From Anaerolineae bacterium (GTDB lineage: Bacteria > Chloroflexota > Anaerolineae > Aggregatilineales > Phototrophicaceae): a stretch of 7,058 nucleotides of DNA. Made by a program: the position numbers and the translations under genes. The stretch lies in contig JALONY010000077.1 of assembly GCA_025454715.1 (NCBI GenBank), forward strand, positions 1 to 7,058, given 5' to 3'. Positions 1-4,205 of the stretch are shown here, piece by piece; positions within the stretch are counted from its first letter, which is position 1; each line of letters starts with the position of its first letter. The notes beneath the pieces are model-generated. The model had not been told where the DNA came from, did no database searches, and saw only the letters and a list, made by a program, of their open reading frames with translations.

Positions 1-89
1 CGCACCTCGACGCGGTGAGCGCGCTACCGAGTGAATATCCGCAATGGATGTTGGCGCGGCAAGGGGCGGGGCGCCTGCCCAGCGCGTAA
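1..89 (+). CDS. 3' end of an unidentified gene (partial)
   Basis: Reading from base 3, this frame is open from the left edge to a TAA at 87-89 and encodes about 28 residues, including LPSEYPQWMLARQGAGRLP. Roughly four fifths of the codons end in G or C, as in the clear genes of the window. The opposite strand is also open here from an ATG, but its third positions are much less GC-biased, so the plus reading is preferred. The fragment is too short to assign a family. If real, it converges on thrS, with the repeat-rich stretch between the two stop codons. The alternative is that 1-89 is non-coding. Confidence 0.42.
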   Translation, partial: HLDAVSALPSEYPQWMLARQGAGRLPSA

Positions 90-108
90 GGCGCATCCCT
101 GAGACGGC

Positions 109-132
109 GGGCGCAGCACGCTGCGCCCCTAC
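109..132 (-). repeat. REP-like palindrome, type A, copy 1
   Basis: Read on the minus strand: GTAG (132-129), then a 9-base arm GGGCGCAGC, a 2-base centre and the complementary arm GCTGCGCCC. A GTAG foot followed by a hairpin is the hallmark of REP sequences mobilised by REP-associated tyrosine transposases (RAYT/TnpA_REP). No such transposase lies in the window. Confidence 0.75.
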
Positions 133-157
133 GATGATGTTGGGCGGTTTTCATTCC

Positions 158-181
158 GTAGGGACAACGCCCGCGTTGTCC
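158..181 (+). repeat. REP-like palindrome, type B, copy 1
   Basis: GTAG at 158-161 is followed by arm GGACAACGC, centre CC and arm GCGTTGTCC. The geometry (GTAG, then 9+2+9) is identical to type A but the arm sequence is different and the orientation opposite. The shared geometry with covarying arms indicates one structural family. Confidence 0.75.
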
Positions 182-206
182 GGTTTGATCGTTGGGGGGA
201 AAGGGC

Positions 207-230
207 GGGCGCAGCACGCTGCGCCCCTAC
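207..230 (-). repeat. REP-like palindrome, type A, copy 2
   Basis: This copy is identical to the one at 109-132. It is the first element of the second 98-bp unit, with arms at 207-215 and 218-226 and the CTAC complement of the foot at 227-230. Confidence 0.75.
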
Positions 231-255
231 GATGATGTTGGGCGGTTTTCGTTCC

Positions 256-279
256 GTAGGGACAACGCCCGCGTTGTCC
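256..279 (+). repeat. REP-like palindrome, type B, copy 2
   Basis: This copy is identical to the one at 158-181. GTAG is at 256-259 and the palindrome at 260-279. Confidence 0.75.
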
Positions 280-304
280 GGTTTGATCGTTGGGGGGAAA
301 GGGC

Positions 305-328
305 GGGCGCAGCACGCTGCGCCCCTAC
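305..328 (-). repeat. REP-like palindrome, type A, copy 3
   Basis: Palindrome at 305-324 with the CTAC foot complement at 325-328. It begins the truncated third tandem unit. From here the flank changes to GGCGTGTG, which is shared with the copy at 424-447, so these two copies share 32 identical bases (305-336 and 424-455). Confidence 0.75.
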
Positions 329-352
329 GGCGTGTGTGTGACATGTTTTGCA

Positions 353-379
353 CCCCTCGCCCAAAAATTGGGAGAGGGG
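353..379. repeat. Hairpin-forming inverted repeat
   Basis: Arms CCCCTC-G-CCCAA (353-364) and TTGGG-A-GAGGGG (368-379) surround an AAA loop, giving 11 pairs with one G/A mismatch. There is no T tract on either strand, so it is not a classical terminator. It resembles GAGAGGGG...GTGAGGG intergenic repeats seen in many GC-rich genomes. Confidence 0.6.
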
Positions 380-422
380 CGGGGGGTGAGGGATTCTACA
401 GGTGTGCGGGGGGTGAGGGATT
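379..422. repeat. 17-base direct repeat, period 27
   Basis: The sequence GCGGGGGGTGAGGGATT occurs at 379-395 and again at 406-422. The first copy abuts the hairpin at 353-379 and the second runs into the REP-like palindrome at 424. It is probably a small local duplication. Confidence 0.7.
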
Positions 423-423
423 T

Positions 424-447
424 GGGCGCAGCACGCTGCGCCCCTAC
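424..447 (-). repeat. REP-like palindrome, type A, copy 4
   Basis: Palindrome at 424-443 and CTAC at 444-447, identical to the other type A copies. It stands outside the 98-bp tandem block, 36 bases from the thrS stop codon. Confidence 0.75.
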
Positions 448-464
448 GGCGTGTGGGGGTGACG

Positions 465-486
465 GGGCGGTTGCCCGCGCCCCTAC
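465..486 (-). repeat. Degenerate REP-like element overlapping the thrS stop
   Basis: On the minus strand, GTAG (486-483) is followed by GGGCGCGGGCAACCGCCC. The first bases match the type A foot and arm, and outer arms GGGCG/CGCCC remain pairable, but the inner stem has decayed. The TAG of the GTAG foot is the thrS stop codon. Confidence 0.5.
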
Positions 487-2288
487 TTCAGGTCGAGGCT
501 GTTGGTCTCGACCACGCGCTGAATCAGCGCAATCACGTCATCGACCGGCATTTGGCCGAGGTCTTCATCGGTACGCAGGCGGACGCTGACCGCGTTGGCT
601 TGCGCGTCGCGGTCACCCGCAATCAGCATGTACGGGATGTGCTGCTCACGCGCCATCGCGATTTTGGCGCCCATGCGGTTGTTGCTGGCATCGACCTGCA
701 CGCGGATGCCCAGCTTCTTCAGGCGGGCGGCCACCCCTTGCAAATACTCGACGTGGCGGTCGGCAATCGGGATGAGGACGGCCTGCACCGGCGACAACCA
801 CGCGGGGAACGACCCCGCGAAATGCTCAATCAAGATGCCGCAGAAGCGCTCGATGCTGCCGAACATGGCGCGGTGGATCATCAGCGGGCGCTGGCGCGTG
901 CCGTCGCTGGCCACGTATTCGAGGTCGAAGCGCTCCGGCAGGTTCGGGTCAACTTGCACCGTGCCCAATTGCCAGTCGCGCTTGAGCGCGTCGCGGAACA
1001 CGAGGTCGAGCTTGGGGCCATAGAAGGCGGCCTCGCCCTCCTCGATGGTGTATTGGAAGCCGAGCTTGTCGCAGGCGCGCACGATGGCGTTGGTGGCGCG
1101 CTCCCACAGGTCGTCGCTACCGACGAACTTGTCGCTCTTGGGGTCGCGGATGCCGATGCGGGCGCGGAACTCGGTCAGGCCGAGCGCGGCGAACACCCGT
1201 TGTGCCATCTGCACCACCCCGACGAACTCATCATCGAGCTGCTCCGGCGTGACGAACAAGTGCGCGTCATCGACCGTGAAGCCGCGCACGCGGGTCAGGC
1301 CGTGCAACTGCCCCGATTTCTCGTAGCGGTAGACCGTGCCGAACTCGGCGAGTCGCAAGGGCAAATCGCGGAACGAGCGCATGTCACTGCGGTAAATCAT
1401 GATGTGGTGCGGGCAGTTCATCGGCTTGAGCAAGTACAGCTCACCGTCCACGTCAATCGGGGCGTATTGGCTGTCTTTGTAATACGGGTAGTGCCCCGAG
1501 GTCTTGTACAAATCGAGGTTGCCGATGTGCGGCGTGACGACCGGCTCATAGCCCGCGTCGATTTGGATGCCGCGCAACCAGCGCTCCAGCGTATCGCGCA
1601 GCGTCGCGCCCTTGGGCAACCACAGCGGCAAGCCCTTGCCGACCAGCGGGTCAATCACGAACAAGCCCAGCTTCTCGCCCAAGTGGCGGTGGTCGCGGCG
1701 CTTGGCCTCTTCGAGGCGGTGCAGGTACTCTTGCAGTTGTTCGGGCGTCTCCCACGCGGTGCCGTAGATGCGGGTGAGCTGCTGGCGGTTCTCATCGCCG
1801 CGCCAGTAGGCACCGGCGGGCGGGCGGATGGCGATCTTAATCGCCTCGGGGTCGATTTCGGCGGTGGTGGCCACGTGCGGCCCGCGGCACAGGTCGGTGA
1901 AGGTGTCTTGGGTGTAGAGCGTGAGCTTGTCGGCGGCGGCCTGAATCTCGTTGCCGTTCTCGTCGGTGCGCCCGTTGACGAGGTCGTTAATCAGCTCGAC
2001 CTTGAACGGTTGCTTGGCGAAGACCTCGAGTGCCTCGCGCACCCCGACCTCGCGCACCGCAAAGGCGTGCTTGCCCTTGATGATGGCCTTCATGCGCGCC
2101 TCGACCCACGCGATGTCCTCATCGGTGATGGGGCGTGGCAGCTCGAAGTCATAATAAAACCCGTCCTCGATGGGCGGGCCGATGGCGATGTGCGCCTCGG
2201 GGAAGCGCTCGAGCATGGCCTGTGCCATGACGTGCGCGGTGGAGTGGCGAATTTTGTAAAGCTGGCTGGTTTCGTAGCTTTGGGACAT
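483..2288 (-). CDS. thrS: Threonine--tRNA ligase (ThrRS), TGS-less form
   Basis: A class II aminoacyl-tRNA synthetase that activates threonine with ATP and charges tRNA-Thr in the cytosol. The protein has 601 residues. The N-terminal editing domain carries HSTAH (His15, His19) and CRGPH (Cys134, His138), the residues that clear mischarged Ser-tRNA. The catalytic core has motif 2 around YRYE (320-323) and motif 3 at HRAMFGSIERF (472-482). The likely zinc ligands are Cys292 (MNCPHH), His343 (DDAH) and His472. The anticodon-binding domain spans about 500-601. The usual TGS domain, some 60 residues before the editing domain, is absent, which explains the length below the usual ~640. ATG at 2288 is chosen because AGGAG lies at 2300-2304, 11 bases upstream. 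The frame stays open to a GTG at 2354, but those 22 codons fall in the leader hairpin and could not supply a TGS domain. TAG stop lies in a repeat. Confidence 0.97.
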   Translation of the reverse strand: MSQSYETSQLYKIRHSTAHVMAQAMLERFPEAHIAIGPPIEDGFYYDFELPRPITDEDIAWVEARMKAIIKGKHAFAVREVGVREALEVFAKQPFKVELINDLVNGRTDENGNEIQAAADKLTLYTQDTFTDLCRGPHVATTAEIDPEAIKIAIRPPAGAYWRGDENRQQLTRIYGTAWETPEQLQEYLHRLEEAKRRDHRHLGEKLGLFVIDPLVGKGLPLWLPKGATLRDTLERWLRGIQIDAGYEPVVTPHIGNLDLYKTSGHYPYYKDSQYAPIDVDGELYLLKPMNCPHHIMIYRSDMRSFRDLPLRLAEFGTVYRYEKSGQLHGLTRVRGFTVDDAHLFVTPEQLDDEFVGVVQMAQRVFAALGLTEFRARIGIRDPKSDKFVGSDDLWERATNAIVRACDKLGFQYTIEEGEAAFYGPKLDLVFRDALKRDWQLGTVQVDPNLPERFDLEYVASDGTRQRPLMIHRAMFGSIERFCGILIEHFAGSFPAWLSPVQAVLIPIADRHVEYLQGVAARLKKLGIRVQVDASNNRMGAKIAMAREQHIPYMLIAGDRDAQANAVSVRLRTDEDLGQMPVDDVIALIQRVVETNSLDLK

Positions 2289-2299
2289 CCGAAAAGAGT

Positions 2300-2304
2300 C
2301 TCCT
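2300..2304 (-). promoter_or_regulatory. thrS ribosome-binding site
   Basis: AGGAG on the minus strand, 11 bases before the ATG at 2288. It decides the start against the upstream in-frame GTG codons near 2354. Confidence 0.7.
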
Positions 2305-2321
2305 AGTGTGTCGCACGGGTA

Positions 2322-2350
2322 ATGATACAAAACGCACAGACGCGAGTCCA
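2322..2350 (-). promoter_or_regulatory. Candidate thrS promoter
   Basis: On the minus strand, TGGACT (2350-2345, 4 of 6 to TTGACA) and TATCAT (2327-2322, 5 of 6 to TATAAT) are separated by exactly 17 bases. Initiation would fall near 2315, giving a leader of about 27 bases that contains the AGGAG. The -35 box lies in the arm of the long hairpin at 2332-2396, so a transcript from this promoter would not include that hairpin. Confidence 0.4.
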
Positions 2351-2396
2351 CCACAAGCCGGTTCTTGGCGGCCTGCCGTGAGTCGCGTCTGTGCGT
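2332..2396 (-). terminator. Long hairpin upstream of thrS, terminator-like on minus strand
   Basis: Arms 2332-2345 and 2383-2396 are perfectly complementary over 14 bases (ACGCACAGACGCGA against its complement). After one mismatch they pair for two more, and the interior can continue pairing. On the minus strand the second arm is followed by TTTTG. It could end transcripts from the 148-residue gene or act as a leader structure for thrS readthrough. The T run is short, so termination is uncertain; the hairpin itself is clear. Confidence 0.55.
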
Positions 2397-2425
2397 AGAA
2401 AAACGCTGTGTGAGAGAGAAGTCTT

Positions 2426-2474
2426 CAGGCGCTAAGGGGAAAGCGCGCCTGCTGACGGTCGTTCGACCGTCAGC
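2426..2474 (-). terminator. Two adjacent hairpins at the end of the 148-residue gene
   Basis: Stem 1 pairs 2451-2461 with 2464-2474 (GCTGACGGTCG, 11 pairs, two-base centre) and includes the stop codon at 2470-2472. Stem 2 pairs CAGGCGC 2426-2432 with GCGCCTG 2445-2451. No U tract follows on the minus strand. The arrangement suggests a transcript 3' end stabiliser or processing site rather than a textbook intrinsic terminator. Confidence 0.4.
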
Positions 2475-2916
2475 CCGTCACCACCAGCACGTCCGACAAG
2501 ACCACCGCAGCCACCTCTTGGGTGGTGCGAGTGGTGTCGCGCTGGGTGCGGCGCTTCTTGGCATCGGCCACCGTCTCGGTCGGCAGCTCGGTCACGCGGG
2601 TGAACATGGTCTCGAACATGTCCAGCGCCAACAGGTTGTCGATGGCGTCCTCGATGCTGTCTTTGTCGAGGGCTTCGACCAACATATGCGGGGTATCGAG
2701 CGCGGCGAAACGGGCGGGCACCGTGCATTCGACCTGCCGCAGCATCATGCGGTTCATCTCCATTTGGCGGCGCAGGTGCGCCAAGGTGACGAACAAACAG
2801 GTGTAGATGGTGCCGTCGGTCATGCGGACGAGTACGTCACAGGCCGAGGCCGAGTCGTTTTGTCGCTCGATGAATACTCGGTCGATGTCGGGGAGCTGGA
2901 AGGTTGCAAGGCTCAT
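2470..2916 (-). CDS. Conserved-looking hypothetical protein, 148 aa
   Basis: I do not recognise this family with confidence. The start is supported by AGGAG at 2927-2931, ten bases before the ATG. The N-terminal half is compact and looks like beta strands: IDRVFIERQ (11-19), CDVLVRMTDGTIYTCLFVT (26-44), then a helix with HLRRQMEMNRMMLRQ (47-61). DTPHMLVEALDKDSIEDAIDNLLALDMFETMFTRV (74-108) looks like a strand followed by an acidic helix. The last 40 residues are basic then hydrophobic (KKRRTQRDTTR at 120-130). There is no signal peptide, membrane helix or catalytic motif. The strand-turn-strand followed by 'decision' and helix elements recall small uncharacterised proteins with a DG-(S/T) turn, but this is only an impression. 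It lies 181 bases upstream of thrS on the same strand, yet hairpins and a separate thrS promoter make a tight operon doubtful. Confidence 0.8.
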   Translation of the reverse strand: MSLATFQLPDIDRVFIERQNDSASACDVLVRMTDGTIYTCLFVTLAHLRRQMEMNRMMLRQVECTVPARFAALDTPHMLVEALDKDSIEDAIDNLLALDMFETMFTRVTELPTETVADAKKRRTQRDTTRTTQEVAAVVLSDVLVVTG

Positions 2917-2926
2917 GATGGTGGTT

Positions 2927-2931
2927 CTCCT
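2927..2931 (-). promoter_or_regulatory. Ribosome-binding site of the 148-residue gene
   Basis: AGGAG on the minus strand, 10 bases before the ATG at 2916. It begins two bases after the stop codon of the six-codon leader ORF at 2933-2953. Confidence 0.65.
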
Positions 2932-2932
2932 G

Positions 2933-2953
2933 TCAATCGATGATTAAAGGCAT
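2933..2953 (-). CDS. Candidate six-codon leader ORF (MPLIID)
   Basis: On the minus strand, ATG at 2953 opens a reading frame for Met-Pro-Leu-Ile-Ile-Asp and stops at TGA 2935-2933. A good ribosome-binding sequence, AAGGA (2965-2961), sits 7 bases upstream. The stop is two bases before the AGGAG of the downstream gene, an arrangement compatible with translational coupling or leader-peptide control. The ORF lies across one arm of the inverted repeat 2940-2971. A chance ORF of this length is common, so the ribosome-binding site is the main support. Confidence 0.3.
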   Translation of the reverse strand: MPLIID

Positions 2954-2971
2954 TGTGAATTCCTTAATCAT
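2940..2971. repeat. Inverted repeat in leader of the 148-residue gene
   Basis: ATGATTAA (2940-2947) and TTAATCAT (2964-2971) are perfectly complementary. With one bulged A the stem extends through GG (2949-2950) and CC (2962-2963). On the minus-strand transcript, folding would bury the AAGGA that serves the leader ORF. As DNA it could equally be an operator. Confidence 0.45.
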
Positions 2972-2988
2972 CTGCACGGTTTGTATAA

Positions 2989-3019
2989 GACAACCATAAG
3001 ACCATGCGCTGTGGTTGTC
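2989..3019. promoter_or_regulatory. Inverted repeat overlapping promoter (candidate operator)
   Basis: GACAACCA (2989-2996) and TGGTTGTC (3012-3019) form a perfect 8-base inverted repeat with a 15-base centre. The left arm overlaps the candidate -10 and the right arm the candidate -35 of the minus-strand promoter, where a dimeric repressor would bind. Confidence 0.35.
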
Positions 3020-3021
3020 AA
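2993..3021 (-). promoter_or_regulatory. Candidate promoter of the 148-residue gene
   Basis: On the minus strand, TTGACA (3021-3016) is a perfect -35 and TATGGT (2998-2993) a 4-of-6 -10, spaced 17 bases apart. Initiation near 2986 would give a leader of about 70 bases containing the inverted repeat and the short leader ORF. Confidence 0.45.
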
Positions 3022-3204
3022 CAACCCCCGACCTCCCAGTTTTGTAACGGGGGATGAAACACAAGAGCGGTTTTGAGGTTAGAAACATTAAATTTCGTGT
3101 TTTTTGAGATTTTCATGAGCGCAAAGATTGAAAACTGTAACATGAGTCTTGTGTGTTTTGATGACACACTGAACATGCGCTCTCTGACTGATGAAGGCTG
3201 ATAC
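3022..3204. other. AT-rich part of the divergent intergenic region
   Basis: This part of the spacer between the 148-residue gene and the hydrolase gene is visibly richer in A and T than the flanking genes. It contains two short inverted repeats: CCCCCG 3025-3030 with CGGGGG 3048-3053, and GTGTGT 3151-3156 with ACACAC 3164-3169. I see no convincing -35/-10 pair for the plus-strand gene and no credible coding sequence. The 81-codon minus-strand ORF crossing it (3018-3263) runs into the hydrolase gene and has no family features. Confidence 0.6.
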
Positions 3205-4110
3205 GTGCCCCGTTCGCTCCCCTCTATCCCCGACCATTTGACCGATTGGCATAGCTTACCCACCCCGCTGGGGACTGCGGCATATTATCGATGGGGAGCC
3301 CGCCCCGATTCCGGCGCGCCGGTGATGGTGTTCATCCATGGCATCACTGCATCCATCGCGTTTTGGGTGGGGGGTGCAGCGCCGGTGTTCGACCGATTTC
3401 AATGTATCTCGCTGTCGTTGCCCGGGCATTATCCGGCACAATTTGCGCCCACGGTGCGCGATGGTGACCTGACGCCGGAGGCGTTGATTGACGCGCTGGC
3501 CATTGCGCTACGCGAGGTGCTGGGCGGCCAGCGCGCCCACTTGCTTGGCTATTCGACCGGTGGATGGGCGGCGCTGGGCTTGGCGGCGCGTGCGCCAGAT
3601 GCGGTTGCGAGTGTGGCCTCGGTCAGCGGGTTTTTGCACGGGCGCTGGAAGGGCTTGCTGGGCACGGCACAATTGGCGGCGCGCTGGGCTCCCCCTGCCT
3701 TTCGCTGGACGTTTGCGCGCACTGGGCGCACGCTGGCGGCCTTCGAGGCCAACATGCCCGCCTATACCGCCGATGCCGCCGCGATGCGCGCCCATCCGTT
3801 GTATCGGCAGCTCATACCGGTCAATCGCGCCTTTTTTGCCCATGCCGATTACGCGGCGTTTGCCCGTTGGTTTCGCGTGATGCCCAGCATCGACATCTCG
3901 GCGTGGATGGGGCAAGTGCGCGCACCGGTGCTGTTGGTGCACGGCGATGCCGACCCGATCGTGCCGTTAGCGCAATCGCGCAAGGCGGCGCGCCTGATCG
4001 CAGGGGCGCGCTTGGTCGAGGTGGCCGGGGCTGGGCACTTCCCGATGTTGGAGCGTGGGGCGGACTATGACGCGGTGATGACGCCGTGGGCACAGGCGCT
4101 CTTGGGCTAA
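3205..4110 (+). CDS. Alpha/beta-fold hydrolase
   Basis: A 301-residue serine hydrolase of the alpha/beta-hydrolase superfamily; the substrate cannot be read from the sequence. The oxyanion-hole region is VFIHGITAS (42-50). The nucleophile elbow is GYSTGG with Ser117 as nucleophile. The likely acid is Asp250 in HGDADPIVP, and the catalytic histidine is His278 in GAGHFP. Residues about 143-230, between the elbow and the acid, form the variable cap that would set specificity. There is no signal peptide or membrane segment, so it is probably cytosolic. The GTG start at 3205 is preceded by GAAGG (3193-3197) with a 7-base spacer; no alternative ATG exists nearby in frame. It is transcribed alone, divergent from the 148-residue gene and convergent with the nitroreductase-like gene. 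Family resemblance extends to esterases, haloperoxidase-like and BioH-like enzymes, and I do not choose between them. Confidence 0.92.
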   Translation: MPRSLPSIPDHLTDWHSLPTPLGTAAYYRWGARPDSGAPVMVFIHGITASIAFWVGGAAPVFDRFQCISLSLPGHYPAQFAPTVRDGDLTPEALIDALAIALREVLGGQRAHLLGYSTGGWAALGLAARAPDAVASVASVSGFLHGRWKGLLGTAQLAARWAPPAFRWTFARTGRTLAAFEANMPAYTADAAAMRAHPLYRQLIPVNRAFFAHADYAAFARWFRVMPSIDISAWMGQVRAPVLLVHGDADPIVPLAQSRKAARLIAGARLVEVAGAGHFPMLERGADYDAVMTPWAQALLG

Positions 4111-4141
4111 AAACGCGCCGACGAGTCCTCTTTATCGGTCA

Positions 4142-4199
4142 GTGGCAGTGCATCCTACAAGAACTTCTTGGCCGTCCCCAAGATATCTCCCACTGCCAC
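4142..4199. repeat. Inverted repeat with nested competing stems
   Basis: GTGGCAGTG (4142-4150) and CACTGCCAC (4191-4199) are perfectly complementary and enclose two mutually exclusive small stems: CAAGAA/TTCTTG (4158-4163 with 4165-4170) and TCTTGG/CCAAGA (4166-4171 with 4178-4183). It lies between the converging stop codons of the hydrolase and nitroreductase-like genes. There is no T tract. It may be a transcript 3' end structure or the remnant of a small mobile element; no target duplication is evident. Confidence 0.5.
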
Positions 4200-4205
4200 A
4201 GCGCC

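Larger units (their letters stand above)
109..329. repeat. 98-bp tandem repeat, about 2.25 copies
   Basis: Unit 1 is 109-206 and unit 2 is 207-304. They differ only at 153 (A) versus 251 (G). A third partial copy covers 305-329. Each full unit holds two GTAG-headed palindromes in opposite orientation, separated by spacers containing GATGATGTTGGGCGG and TTTGATCGTTGGGGGG. The arrangement is like a bacterial interspersed mosaic element (BIME), in which REP palindromes alternate in orientation and amplify in tandem. The near identity implies recent duplication. Confidence 0.9.
90..482. other. Repeat-rich intergenic region
   Basis: About 390 bases without a credible gene lie between the putative plus-strand stop at 89 and the thrS stop at 483. 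The stretch is almost entirely made of palindromic repeats, tandem copies of them, a hairpin around 353-379 and a 17-base direct repeat. Short ORFs crossing it are translations of the repeats and have no convincing ribosome-binding sites. No T-rich intrinsic terminator for thrS is visible, so the GC-rich palindromes may themselves slow or protect the ends of transcripts. Confidence 0.8.

Noticed and set aside
109..329. CRISPR array
   Set aside because: The spacing and repeat length do not fit: the whole 98-bp unit is repeated including its interior, so there are no unique spacers.
44..462. Short ORFs within the repeat block
   Set aside because: They are translations of the 98-bp units; the same peptide (MMLGGF...VGTTPALSGLIVGGKG) appears twice because the DNA is duplicated, without ribosome-binding sites.
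453..2306. 617-codon plus-strand ORF opposite thrS
   Set aside because: It is antisense to an unmistakable thrS whose codon bias leaves the complementary frame free of stops. The translation is Val/Leu/Ala/Asp-rich with no recognisable domain and no ribosome-binding site.
2289..2470. Confident T-box riboswitch call for thrS
   Set aside because: Only a loose resemblance to the antiterminator core is present; I could not find a stem I with a threonine specifier codon, and a promoter candidate lies downstream of the structure.
3018..3263. 81-codon minus-strand ORF in the divergent spacer
   Set aside because: It begins inside the hydrolase gene and covers the AT-rich spacer and inverted repeats; no ribosome-binding site or domain supports it.
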